From NCBI GenBank assembly GCA_029532625.1, contig JARFXM010000009.1:2914001-2978000 (forward strand): a DNA stretch of 64,000 nt. Reading direction: 5' to 3'. Both the position numbers and the translations under genes were made by a program. The notes under the pieces are model-generated. The model was not told the origin of the DNA. It searched no databases and worked only from the letters and a program-made list of their open reading frames with translations. The stretch is from Lomentospora prolificans (taxonomy: Eukaryota; Ascomycota; Sordariomycetes; Microascales; Microascaceae). This document shows, piece by piece, positions 11,477 through 22,610 of the stretch; the first letter of the stretch is position 1; each line of letters starts with the position of its first letter.

Positions 11477-13014
11477 TCAAACGGCGTCAGGGAGTCTAAC
11501 AGCTATATCTCCAGATTGCGTAATGTACCTCACCCAGGGGAGAGATGGGTATTGTAACTGCAAGAGGTTAGCTAAGGTGAAGACGCGCACGAACGAGAAA
11601 AGATATGGAAACGTAAACATACCTTGGGCTCCGTGATCTTTAGGTACCTCACCTGGATGCCGCTAGTTGTAAAGTAGGGAATCTCGAACTTTACCTGGAT
11701 TGGCCTCTTCGCGCCCTTTCCGCCGCTAATACCACCCATACTGCCACCGAAACCGCCAGTCATGCCGCCGCCGTGCTCGTCATCTCCCCTCACGGAGGGA
11801 AGACCTAGCTCTGCCCTCATGAGAAATTCCTTGTTGCCACCGAACTGCTTAATCTTCCACACGATCGCACTTTGCTCCGGAGCGTAGTGCACGGCGCCTA
11901 TGTTTGTCCTAAACCGGGGAGAATCCGCATCATCCGGCACCGGAACGATGATTTCAACATTGTTGGCGGTGCTACGACGCTTGAATTGCGCCTTAGCCTT
12001 GAGCATGTATTCGATTCGGGAACCGCTGTGAGACTCGACCACACACTCGACCCAGATCAAGGGTTTGACTTGGGTGTTTAGACGGTAGCTCATAAGCTCA
12101 AACTCGCCATCCGGGGGGATGAAAGAGATGGTTCGGTCGTTTTCGAACCGCGAGAGACGCACGCACTGGTGGAACTTGACGTCTTCCATCTCGATGGCCT
12201 TTCCTCTGGTTGTCCGGCCCGTAGTCTCAAACATGACCTTGTCATTGAGACCCAGCCGCAACTCGGGCATCCCACTCAAGTAGCACTTCATCTTGATCGC
12301 ACCAAGGATCTCGGACCGTAATACGTTGCCGTTGGAAGACACCAGAAGATTGAGGCTCTCGATGACATCGAGGAAGACCTCATTCTTCCGGTAGCGAATT
12401 CCTTCGGAACGCCACGACACTGCGTTCGTAACAGCGATTGGGGGCCGCGCTTGGACCTCGAGCTTGTGCGACTCCTGCGTGATGTACTCTTGCAAGATCT
12501 TGGACTCGGTCGTCTGGGGGTAGCCAAAATCCATCATCTCGTCGAGGAGCTCGTAGATGATGACGAAGTTGTCCCGAATGGATTCTTCTTCTAGCACCTT
12601 GAAATATTCCGTAAAAACCTCGACAACCTTGTGGAGGAATAATAGGATCTCGGCGGCATTTGTGTTTCGCTTGGTGAGAGCAAGGAGGTAGAGGTTGTTG
12701 TGTCGGATATAGAGATACTAAAGGGGGTTAGACGCAACTATAACTTTCAACAGCTGGCGTCGTAGAGCGTGCCACTTACATTGATGCCTTCATGGGAGAA
12801 GCAGGGCGGCACGGCGGACGATTCCTCTTCGGCTTCGCTCAGCAATACAGGAAACTGTTCGACGGCAGACATCGGGATGTCACCCCTGTAATTTCGGGCA
12901 AGGAGGGTCTGTACAGGCCAAAAGGTCAGATTCCATAACGGCTGGCCAGCTACGTCGTCAAGAAGTAAGGCGTACCTTGCCCTTGAGGTCAAGGAAGAAG
13001 ACGGCGGACGCCAT
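11477..13014 (-). CDS. apm1: AP-1 clathrin adaptor complex, medium (mu) subunit
   Basis: Four exons (13014-12976, 12908-12780, 12717-11623, 11557-11477), all introns phase 0, encode 447 residues, close to the usual length of the family. The N-terminal longin-like domain starts MASAVFFLDLKGK, then TLLARNYRGDIPMSAV and CFSHEGIN. The mu homology domain begins near residue 168 (SWRSEGIRYRKNEVFLDVIE). It includes ISFIPPDGEFELMSYRLNT and ends with LPWVRYITQSGDIAVRLPDA in the small last exon. AP-1 sorts cargo between the trans-Golgi network and endosomes, and the mu subunit reads YxxPhi signals. A Gly/Met-rich loop (GGGMTGGFGGSMGG) is inserted late in the domain before KRPIQVKFEIPYFTTSGIQV. The AP-1 rather than AP-2/3/4 assignment rests on the N-terminus and length. 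Confidence 0.95.
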
Positions 13015-14051
13015 CTTGGATAAGGAGATAGGAGGTGGGGGCGAGGGGCAGCACTGGGTATATAGCGTCAATCGGCGGACTGCGAATGTTTTCGAGAAGT
13101 GGAGGAGGTAGAGTTTGTTGTAGATGCCCCTGGAGGCGTTGTGAACGGCCTCCACTAGGGAATAGAGAGGATTGGCGAAATAGAAGGTGTGTCGGAGGGA
13201 AGAGTCGTCGACGCGATAATGTGGCCGCCTTGACGCTGAAGGGACCCCCACTGAAGCTGCTTTGGACTGTCAGGACACAAGACCCTGTTCTAAAATAATT
13301 CACTAGCCACACCTTGGACGATTATAATTGGTGGCTGTGCGAGCTCCGTGAGATTTGTGGCGTTTACAGTGGCCAACACTGTATGCGCACATGGCCAGCA
13401 TGGGCACCACCGAAGCTTCCTCTCGGCGGCCCTTCACACGCGCCTTGAGGTGACCTCGCCGAGACGGATCGCAAAAGGACACGAGATAGTTTGAAACGGT
13501 TATTTTCCAACGAGTGTTGATTTTTGTTTCAAATGTTCAAATATCCGAAGGATCGCGTGACTTTTCACAATATCCTCCCGATACTTGAGTGCAGCTTAGA
13601 TAATAACAAAGCTTCATCTAGGGAAGCATGACTTGTTCTACCCTATAGCAAATTTAGATTGCTCGTCATATCATCAACCATGTCTCGTGGCTTGGGAGCA
13701 CATCTTCCCCTCGTACATCGGTTCCAAGTCAGCTAGACTGACTAGAAATACAAGCACATACACGAACTTCATCGATCTCCGGGGCTCCTCCCCGCTCTCA
13801 TCTGACACTTACAACTCATGGGACAAGTACAGGAGAGAGGCCGCAATGGCTTTTCGTCTTGTGAATTATGGTTGAAAGGTAGGATGTTAAGAAGAAGAAT
13901 ATATACATCAAAATATCCAACAACAACAGTGGAAAATTGTGCCATTGGGCGTCAACATATGTACACTCGTTCACCCATGCCTTCGCCGCAGAGCGACCAT
14001 CCGCTCACCGAATCTCTCGTCCTGTCTCAAAACAAGGGCTAGGTACCAAAT
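13015..14051. other. Intergenic, 1.0 kb
   Basis: The left end is the promoter and 5' leader of the AP-1 mu gene (- strand). The right end is the 3' UTR of the AA9 gene (- strand). Small open frames in the leader are antisense or frame shadows. No other feature is visible. Confidence 0.5.
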
Positions 14052-15089
14052 TTACGGGACACACTGAGAGTACCATTCGTTAAGAACCTTGCAGGCAACG
14101 CCGTTGGCGCAAGTGGTAGGGCCGGTCCAGCCGTTACCACCGCACTGGCCGTAGGGGGTCTGGGTGGCGCCGCTGGCCGAAGAAGTCTTGGTCACAAGAG
14201 TGGTAGAGGGCTGGGCCTGGGAAGTCTGCGCAGGAGGAGTGGTTTGCGCAGTAGTGGGCGAAGGGTTGCTGCCGCCGCCGACGGTGGTAGGAGTACCAGT
14301 GGAGGTTGCGGATTGGGCGTTCTGGGCAACAGACGAAACGCCGCCCTGGACGATAGGTCCACCGGGAACGGGGTAGTCAACGAGAGCCGAGTTATAGGTG
14401 TTGAGAAGGATACCAGGATCGGTGTCGCTATAGAGCTGAGTGCCGGGGACACCAGCGGGAGCAGAGGTGCCGGAACCGACGATCTCGAGGTTGAAGCACT
14501 GAGGATAGCTCTGAGTACCGTCGTACGAGTTCGAGCCGTGTAGGGCAATGATCTCGTGGCGGAGAACGTAGTAGCCAGGCTTAATGTTCTCGGGGATCTT
14601 GAGGACCCATCGGTCCTGGTTATCCATCAGCTTGTTGGCGGCATAGTAACCAGGGGCACCGGGTGTGATGAGACCCATCCCATCGATCTTGAAGAACCTG
14701 AGATCTTCCTTTTTAACGTTTTGGCAGGGGCCGTTGCAGGGAGCAAGGTGGTCGATAATGGGTCCATGGTGACTCTCAGGCCAACTGGTCCACTGGAACG
14801 TGATCGTGGCACCCGCTCTGACTTGGGCGTGGCCCTTGGCGGGAGCACCCGACCTGTGACAAATGATATCCGGGGTTTTGTAGGCGCTGGGAGAGACGAA
14901 GCCAAGATCAGGCTGGTCAGCAGACCAGCCGACAACGACGGGAGGATTGCTCATATAAGGATGAGTGGTCGGGTTGTAGCCGGGGTACTGGACGCCGTCG
15001 GCGATGATGTGCGAGACGTAGCCGTGGGCCGAGACGGCGACGGCGGACGCGAGGGCGCCGATAATGGCGGAGACCTTGGTGCTGGGCAT
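14052..15089 (-). CDS. Secreted AA9 lytic polysaccharide monooxygenase with C-terminal CBM1
   Basis: A single exon encodes 345 residues. A signal peptide (1-21) ends SAVAVSA, so the mature protein starts with His22, the first residue of the copper 'histidine brace'. The second brace His is in WPESHHGP (His107). The AA9 H-x8-Q-x-Y motif is present as His184, Gln193 and Tyr195, giving the axial Tyr. Cys residues expected for disulfides are present (CNGPC, YPQCFNLEI). A Ser/Thr/Pro-rich linker of about 90 residues leads to a family 1 carbohydrate-binding module (about 310-345, YGQCGGNGWTGPTTC). The family oxidatively cleaves cellulose or related glucans using an external reductant. Regioselectivity cannot be read from the sequence. 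A TATATA element lies about 40 bp upstream of the ATG. Confidence 0.96.
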   Translation of the reverse strand: MPSTKVSAIIGALASAVAVSAHGYVSHIIADGVQYPGYNPTTHPYMSNPPVVVGWSADQPDLGFVSPSAYKTPDIICHRSGAPAKGHAQVRAGATITFQWTSWPESHHGPIIDHLAPCNGPCQNVKKEDLRFFKIDGMGLITPGAPGYYAANKLMDNQDRWVLKIPENIKPGYYVLRHEIIALHGSNSYDGTQSYPQCFNLEIVGSGTSAPAGVPGTQLYSDTDPGILLNTYNSALVDYPVPGGPIVQGGVSSVAQNAQSATSTGTPTTVGGGSNPSPTTAQTTPPAQTSQAQPSTTLVTKTSSASGATQTPYGQCGGNGWTGPTTCANGVACKVLNEWYSQCVP

Positions 15090-15125
15090 TTTGGACCGGT
15101 CTTGTCTTGGGTGCTAAGGCTTAAC

Positions 15126-15137
15126 TGGATATATAAG
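15126..15137 (-). promoter_or_regulatory. TATA-like element of the AA9 gene
   Basis: On the - strand the sequence CTTATATATCC lies about 40-48 bp upstream of the AA9 ATG. This implies a very short leader. A CCGGGG hexamer at 15298-15303 fits the CreA consensus SYGGRG, but one hexamer is weak evidence. Confidence 0.45.
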
Positions 15138-16653
15138 GAAGGATAGGGGAAGCACGATGCCTTGGTAAGGTCGAAAACCCGATCTTGAAGTAAGGGAACA
15201 GGAACATGCAAGTGTTTATATATCCAGATCTCCCATGCCTCGCCAAGCAAGTATCTTCTCTGCGTCTCAAATGGGAGCATAGCCTGTCCCGTTTTGGCCG
15301 GGGGCGACCGCCAACTCCGGCGAATTTCATTGCATCGTGCCGACGGTCACAGTATTTCCACGCGCCAAAGTCCGAGAGTGATAGGGTAGTATTATCGTGG
15401 AGCTGTGCTATTATCGCACAACGTGAAGGCCGAGACGGGGAAGCACGCTAACCAGGCCAACTATTAGAGAGGACTACCCACTCTTCCTCAAAGAAGTTCT
15501 AGCGCCGGGTGAGCAAATGAGCGACCTGAAATGTTTGGACATTCTTTCTGACGGCGTCTTGTGGCGCCTTCTGCCTATTACCTGCCGCATTGAGTGGTTA
15601 CCTCGAGTCCGACCATCATGGCATGGGAATAGGTTCAAAGCTCTGCTTGAGCGAATAGGGACCCCTTTTCCCCACGGGGATTGCAATACCTTTTACGACA
15701 TTAAGTCTCCTAACCTGGGCACACCCGTGGGGACCATAGCACGGCGTCTCCATCTCGCTACCGCAGGTGAGAAAGAGGCTCTTTTACCATAAGCTGGGTA
15801 AATGCCAAAACTACCGATTATCAATACCTTACATCAGATCAGGTAGGATCACATCGAACTTTTGTCTTTTTCCTCACATAGCGGGCGCTTCTGAAATTTT
15901 CTTTTTTCATTTTCTTTTCCGCCGAAAGGCTTGTCTGGCCAACGTAGGCCATCCAGGAGTTGGACCCCCATGTTGAAGAATGAGATGAAAGGGATCTCGC
16001 CCCCTATCGGAAACCCCCACAACTCTATCCACAACTCTATTCCTCGACCCTCGAGCCGACCTTAGAGTAGAATAGAACCGGGAAGAAGCCCCGCGAAAGA
16101 CTAATGTAAGTTAACGCAAGTGGCATTTTGGCGGAGAACGGAGAATCACGAGACAGTTGGGAACTGTGAGCGTCAGCAGGTATATTTTCGAATTGGAAGG
16201 GGGGTTCCGCCAGTGGCAGTCCGCCTGACAATAGGGGGGTGTGTGTCGTGTGGTGTCGTTGGGAAAGGAAAAAAGCGCCAAAGCCAGAAATGCAACGGTG
16301 GGTTTCAATGCGGTTCCTGGACCCGGTCCGTCGATTGGCGGAGATTCTCGGCGTGCTCCGAAAATCCCGGCTTGTGGTTCCCGTTGCGGGGCAGCTCGCA
16401 AGGGTGTGCTCGGCCTCATCACAGTCCCGCGAATCGCTGCGCCTGGCCAGACATGCCTTGGAAGATTGGGGCCTGGCGGGGGCAGCAGCGAGACGGCAGT
16501 AAAGTGGTGGCGCTGGAAAATAAGATTACTACCACGAAAAACTCGGGAGATGCTAAGGTCTGGTCTTGATTCCTCTAGCAGGTATCTTGTGTGCGCGGCC
16601 AGAACCCCATTCAAGCTGGTGTAAGTCGTCGATCAATCCGAACTTTTGGCTCT

Positions 16654-16868
16654 AGCCAGCTGGCTACCGATCAACTTGCCTGCCAGGCACGGTTGGAGCC
16701 GTCCCCGGATTACAGTGGGCAGGGGTTACTGACAGCCAGCCTGGCCAGCTAATATCGGGTATTAAGATTAGAATCTTCATCTGCGCCTGGCGTACCACTT
16801 TTTCCGCACGCTGGCTGGCTGGCTAATCCCACCACCCACACGCGCACGACCGCCACCAGCCAGCCAGG
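16654..16868. repeat. Cluster of GGCTGG / CCAGCC motifs
   Basis: Within about 215 bp there are several GGCTGG or CCAGCC cores, including CTGGCTGGCTGGCTAA at 16811-16826 and CCAGCCAGCC at 16856-16865. Similar clusters recur elsewhere in the window (see findings). Role unknown. Confidence 0.5.
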
Positions 16869-17974
16869 AACCATCGCCGAGCCCACGTCCACACCCACGT
16901 TACATTCCCTCTGTCCTGGCAGTCGGAAGACGGGCCTGAAAAGCGAGCGACATGGGAGCGCTGGGACTGACGAGCACAGAAGAACAATTGCAAGGTTACC
17001 ATACTCCGGCCCCATGATCTAAAAACGCCACCACGCTAGTCACACTCGCAGGGAGGAAAACCTCGTGGGCGCAACAGCTTGCGCTGGGTGGATGTCGCTC
17101 GAAGATGGGGAGCCAGCGAATGGGTATGCATTCTGATATGAAGAGACTGTCTCCTCTTCGTCGTGGTAGTATGCCTCAATGCAACCCATTAGACATTGTT
17201 TTCGTCCAGCTTGCTGGTTTCCGTTCCGTGGCTTGCACGGCACGAGATAGTATACTGACTCACGTCGCACACTGCCAAGTGCCGTCCGGGGAATCAATCT
17301 ATCGATGCCGAAAAAAGTGGAGAATAGGGAGCAAGGCTCGACGGATAGAGAGGGATACCATGCCGGTAGTCTCTCAATGTTGAAGTATGCATTCCTTTCA
17401 TCCCTCGGCTTCAAGCTCTTTTGTTTAGGCGTGTCGCAGTGGTGGGGTTCGAACTCGTGCGTGCCTTCAACCTTCCCGCTACGAGACGGGCGGCTTCATA
17501 TTGCAAGCAATATAAACGGAGAGTTTATGCATCGTATGGTGGTTTTCAAGGTCCACCCTTCCCGGTCCCGACAGAGGGGATTTCAATTTACAACTCCCGA
17601 GTTTGGGAGAGACAGAAAGGGTATATTAAGCAGCGATCTCTCTGCGAAGCTGCTGTAATGAGAGAGCGTGGCTCTCCCTCTGGTAACCAGCAGATCCTTT
17701 ATGGACCGGGCAACCTCTCGGATGTACTATACTATACATAGCGGAATGCGGGCGGGTCTCCTAAAACAGCCTTCATCCGGAAGACGGGGAGAGAAAAACA
17801 AGGAAGAAAAACTGAGAAAGAACGAAAATGCAATGGTCCCCATCTATCCTACTTGACCATAGCACGCACTGCTTGATTGCAACCCAATGCTCGCCAAGTC
17901 CGACTATTAAGGTACATCAACGGGAACGATTCGACGCGTGAGCCCTCTCTCGCTAAACGTAGTGGCTCCCTATT

Positions 17975-18024
17975 CTTTTTTTCCTTTTTTTTCTTTTTTT
18001 TTTTTTTTTTTTTTTTTTCTTTCT
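17975..18024. repeat. Poly-T tract beside the WSC gene stop codon
   Basis: A run of T with a few C interruptions ends next to the stop of the - strand WSC gene. In transcript sense it is a poly-A/AAAG tract at the start of the 3' UTR. It is simple sequence. Confidence 0.8.
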
Positions 18025-19452
18025 CACGGTTGATGCGGGTGTGACAACGAGTATGGCGGCTGCTGAAATTGCTGCTGCTGATACTGCGTTGCCGTCCCAC
18101 TCAACTCCTGCCTGACGCCATCACCCGGCATCTCGTAGGCGATGACCCCGGGGGCCTCATGGACTGGCTGCCCATGAGCCTCGGGCACCTCTCTACGAGG
18201 TATGAAACCAGTACCAGGGCCGGTCCCATTCCCGGTCATCGATGTCGCCTGCGTCATGGGACTCACGAACGCCGCCGACGGCTCGTAGGCCGTGCTTCCG
18301 CCATAAACACTCCCGGTAGCGTCTTGGCCGGTAGCCAAGGGCGGTGTGAATGGCGAGTAGATCTGCTGCTGCGGCGGCGCAGACCCCGATCTCGCAGCGT
18401 CGATTTGGTCGGCTGACGTATGGCCAGGGTCGATTTGTGGGGATTTGCTGCTCGGGGCTGCAGCTGCTGCGCCGGTTGGGGGGGAGGGCGCCTGGGAGAC
18501 TGCGGGCTGGTCTCCTGACTCGTACTGGTTCTTCAAGCGACGGATCAATATAAAACCGATGGCGCCCGCGATGAGGGCTCCGATGATTACGCAGGCAATG
18601 GCGATGCCTGCTACGGCGCCGCTCGAGAGGCCAGAGCCTCCGCTGGCCCCGCCACCTCCACTGCTGCCGTTGCTGCCGTTGTCACTCCCCTTATCTCCCT
18701 CAGCACCGGTGCTTCCATCACCAGAGTCTCCGCTAGAGCCACTTCCCGACGTTGCTAATGCGCCGCCTACCTCGGTGTTAGTCCTCGTAGCTCCTTCTTT
18801 TCTTCACAAGGAGGGTTAAAAGTATAAAATAAAATAAAAAAAAAAAAGAAAAAGAAATTCGGGTGATGAAGAGAAAGAGAAACGTACGATCGACCTCTTC
18901 AAGCTCCACAGTCGCCGAGTACACATTCATCCTCGAGCTCGCCCCACACGCGGCCACCTCATCCCCCCTACACGGCTCCGAACACTCGCTCTCACGGGCG
19001 CTCACGGCAAACGGCTCGACCTGTCTCCCGCACAGACAACTGTACTTGTCCCGCAACCCAAAGATGCCGCACTCGGCGACGAGGCAAAGGTTCCGGCACA
19101 GCTCCGGGGTCATGCCCAGGTCGAACTTGGACTGGACTGTCAGGATGTGATTGCTGCCGTCCTGGAAGCAGCCGAGGTACGAGTAGTCGGCGATGGTGAC
19201 GCGCGCGGGTGGCACGCTCGTGTTGGTGGTCGACGAGCTCGACCGCGACGAGCGGGTCGCGGCGGGCGAGCCGGACGAGGCGTCGTCATCGTTTTGGCGC
19301 GGCAGGACGGCCGGGGCCGTCGCGGCTATGTGGCGCACGTCGGGGCGGGAGGGCGCATTTTGGAGGACGGGGTTCGCGAATGCAAGCGGGGAGAGGAGGG
19401 CGACGACGATGATGACGAGAAGGAGGAGGGGATGCCGCACTGGCGACGCCAT
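18024..19452 (-). CDS. WSC-domain single-pass membrane protein (cell-wall stress sensor type)
   Basis: Two exons (19452-18888 and 18766-18024) encode 435 residues. The 121-nt intron runs GTACGT...GAGGTAG with an ACTAAC branch site, phase 1. Order of parts: signal peptide (about 1-26), a Ser/Thr-rich segment, a WSC domain (about 90-185) beginning YSYLGCFQDG with Cys spacing typical of the family (ELCRNLCLVAECGIFGL, YSCLCGRQVEP), a Gly/Ser-rich stem, one transmembrane helix (about 239-263, GAVAGIAIACVIIGALIAGA), a basic stop-transfer motif RRLKNQ, and a Pro/Gln-rich cytosolic tail. This matches the layout of yeast Wsc1-3 sensors, which signal to Rho1 and the cell-wall integrity pathway. Other WSC proteins do other jobs, so a sensor role is inferred. 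An alternative acceptor (GGAG at about 18785) also keeps the frame. Confidence 0.85.
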
Positions 19453-21012
19453 CGTGGGTTATTGTGCACCACTCTGAAAGCCCGCGGGGGTCAGGCTACT
19501 TGCTTTGATACTGGAGGATAATAGTGCTACGCGATGTCCGCCACATTTGACGATTGAGGACGCGAGAAAAGGAAAAAAGTTGATTAACGCCTCAAAAATA
19601 TTTTACTCCTTTTGGTATTCCCTTTGAAGCAGACGATCAAAAATGAGGAAATGAGGCCCCCTGGGCTGAGCCGTCTGGGCTGGACTGGCCAAGACCCTGG
19701 AGGCAGTAATACGGTCGGTCTATAACGCCGACAACCAGAGCATGGCCTCCCCAATCTGAGGAAATGCAGGAACGCCTGGCAGCCAACGAAATGAATGAAT
19801 GGGATGGACAAGGGTGATTCGCTGCCAAAGCTTGGCGATGACTATCTATTCCAGTAAGATTCCGAGCAAACCCTGCAAATTGGCATTTCATCGCATCAAG
19901 TTGGGGCGATGGAAAGTTTGAGATGGGATTCGAGTTATCAATAACGGATGAGATAGCGAGACAAAACCTGCTCTTTCCGATATTGACTTCCGCAGCCAAA
20001 AAAGTATATAGAACCATGACGCTGGTGGTTCCATCGGAGCTGAATGGAACTGCTATCCTTGTACCAGATCCGATCCGTGATCAACGTCCATCAATCTACA
20101 CTAGATCTCCCTCTGCAGATTGGTCTAGAAGAAGAGGCCCAAACCCCCTCGCCCTCAAGATCTCCGGGGATACAAGAGGCAGTTTCGATGTCCTGAGAAG
20201 GCCGAGACGCCAAAAAGGCAACCGAAAGGGGGGGAAAGGGAAAGAAGAAAAAGAAACAGAAAAAAAAAGTAAGGTTCCTGCTCCTCCAGGCCCTCGAACT
20301 CGGACTGCCGGGCTCGTCGCAGCTCCCTCCGAAGACTTGCGTTTTCTAGCTTTCTGAGCGCTCCGAATAGCCGCTAGGCTATCGGTCGCAGTGCTGGTGC
20401 TTGAGCTGCTCGGTTGAAAGTCCTTTCTGGATTCTCACATATCAAGGTAATCGATTACGGGGAGGTTGGGCGAGAACTGGGAGAGGAAGAATCGAGTGAG
20501 GGTGACTGCCCTCTTCGCTTGCACTCATCACGGTGAACGCAATGTGCGCGGTACCGTAGATCTCGTGAGACAATTCTGACAACCAGGCCGAGCACTGGAG
20601 CCCCTGATCATACATGGCACGATACTCATTTCCCAAAATTGGAAGAATAAGGGTATATCATTGCCCTGCCAGAAGAAGAAAATAAAGTCGTAGAAGAGGT
20701 CAAGGAAAGAGAGGAGATTGTCATCTCAAAAAAACAAAAAAAGGTCCGGTGATATGGTTTCCATAAGACGCCCGCCGAAAATCAAGCAACAAAAAGGCCC
20801 AACCGCTCCAAAAAAAAGAAAGGATCTCGGGACTCGAAAGACAACAGCGATTCTTTCGGCTCTATTATACAACGCGTTCAGAAGTCGTAACTTGGTCCCA
20901 GCGCTTGGTCCTTGTTTCCTCTATTACCTGCCTCCCTCCTCCATACGATAAAAAATCGATACAGCGCACCATTTTTTTTCAAGCTCCTCATTTCCCCGCC
21001 TAGGATTCTCTT
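19453..21012. other. Intergenic, 1.6 kb
   Basis: The left end is the WSC promoter and the right end the Ugo1 3' UTR (both - strand). An A-rich stretch lies at 20220-20270. On the - strand at about 20268-20380 a short frame could encode a heptad-like helix (see findings), but no complete gene could be built. Confidence 0.45.
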
Positions 21013-22610
21013 TTAGAAAAACTCGTCTTCGCCATTGCTTAGGACGCCGGCGGCCCAGAGGCCCACGAGACCCACGAAGCTAATCTTCCATCCGCGCGTT
21101 AGTCCGGCGACGCCCTGCCCCTGCTTGTACACGGTTTCAGCAACGGGCTTGCGACGCTTAGTCGTTGTGGCCGCCGCCTGCGTGGGGAGAGGACGAGATC
21201 CTTCCTCGGCGACGATGTGGTAGATGGTGCCCATGATACCCTTGTACGGACCAACTGGCACGACGGTTTGGAGGCAAGTTTCCTTGCTATCAAAAGCGGC
21301 GACGAAATGGCGCGTGGATAGCACGGAAAACTGAGCCCTACGGAGGACCGTCTCAAGAGGGAGACGGACGAAGAGCGCGGCTGAGGCAGCGCAGAACTTG
21401 GAGATGGAAAAGGCGACAGGCGTGAGCTTCAAGTCTAGTTTGAATTTGGATTGCACGACGACGGGCGCAAAAATGGTCAGGACAGGGTGAACGAGCGAGT
21501 GCAATATCGTGGGCATGAAAAGGGTCGAAGGGCAGATATACGACGGGAGTGACCTCAAGCTCGCCCAGAGGCCCTTGGTTCGCCGTGTTGAGGGAGTCAA
21601 AATGTGCCTGTAGACTGGTCAGCATACACGATTCGTAGCGCTTAGATGCGACATTGCATCGGTTGGCCCAGATCTTACCTCGTGCGAATCAAGTCTAGAG
21701 GTGCCAGAAGTAGGCCTGTTATCACGGCTGCCGCCGCCGCGACGCCCAGGGTCGTCCATGGGTGCGGCGATCTCGTGAAGGCGTCAAGCATGTCCTCTTC
21801 CACGCCAATGTCTGGCACACTGAGCACCGCCGCCAACGCGCTCCGCGACCAGTTCTCTACCCAGGACTGGAGAACGGTGTAGACAAAGGTCGCGTTAGTG
21901 CCCTTCCAGGTTCCCCATACCCCCTCCTTATTCCAATTCCTAGCTATCACGTCGAGGACCGAGTCTGAACTGGAGACCAGGAGCTGGTGCGGCGGGGGTC
22001 GGGGCGCGGGGGTGGGCGTAGCTGGTGTAGATGGCCGCCTCCGGGGCGGTGAGCTCCGGTGGTGAGATGCGGACGGAGTCGGCGGGAGGTTGGTGGTGAA
22101 GTAGGCGGGCTCGCCTTCGGAGTCGGAGCCGGCATCGGATTCACATTCAGGGTACTAAGTGGAAGCGATGAGTATATCTAGTCCGGTCCGGCGCGGTGTC
22201 TTTAAACAGATAAAATAAAAAAAAAATAAAATAAAATAAAAAGAGTCAGAGGGCAACAACCATACATTTTTCGGCTGGGGAGGCACGGCGACCACCTTGG
22301 TGCTTGCCAGCAACCCAGGATCGTCCCCAAGCTTAGCCTGGAGCAGGACCTTGGCAACCTCGAAGGGCTGTGCGGTCAAAACTGCAAGATATTTCCACAG
22401 CAGCCGGTCGACGAGCTGCTGCACGTTCCCCAGAGTGGAAGACTGGTTTTCGAGGTAGTCCTCGTACTTCTTCCAAGGTGCGGAAAAATCATCGCGTATC
22501 GAAGAGGCGGAGTTGGCTTTCGGATCAGGTAGTTTGAAGGATCGTCGGTCGGCGTTGGCATAGGGCCTCGCGGAGTATTCCTCCTCGCCCACGGACCAAG
22601 AAGAAGACAT
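21013..22610 (-). CDS. ugo1: Mitochondrial outer-membrane fusion protein Ugo1
   Basis: Three exons (22610-22266, 22154-21679, 21607-21013; introns phase 0 and 2) encode 471 residues. Ugo1 is a modified mitochondrial-carrier protein of the outer membrane. In yeast it links the dynamin-like GTPases Fzo1 and Mgm1 during fusion. The N-terminal part (RPYANADRRSFKLPDP, then WKYLAVLTAQPFEVAKVLLQ) contains a carrier-type repeat with a degenerate PxE motif (QPFEVAKVLLQ). A Ser/Pro-rich linker of about 70 residues follows. A second carrier-like segment contains WGTWKGTNATFVYTVLQSW and GLLLAPLDLIRTR. The C-terminal third has further hydrophobic segments and RLPLETVLRRAQ. The divergent carrier motifs and long linker fit Ugo1 better than a solute carrier. 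It shares its upstream region with the ferredoxin gene. Confidence 0.85.

Larger units (their letters stand above)
15090..18023. other. Intergenic, 2.9 kb, with a GGCTGG/CCAGCC cluster
   Basis: The left end is the AA9 promoter. The right end (17850-18023) is the 3' UTR of the WSC gene. Several overlapping open frames at 16100-16630 occur on both strands at once and reflect a low stop density in GC-rich DNA, not a gene. A cluster of GGCTGG/CCAGCC motifs lies at 16654-16868. The DNA at 17040-17750 contains more short frames with no motif. Confidence 0.5.

Noticed and set aside
16100..16630. Long frames on both strands (up to 167 codons)
   Set aside because: Three or more frames are open over the same GC-rich DNA. 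No motif, no consistent codon use and no sensible splice partners.
17436..17475. tRNA-like GGTTCGAACTC box
   Set aside because: The flanks do not form a T stem on either strand and no D or anticodon arm could be placed.
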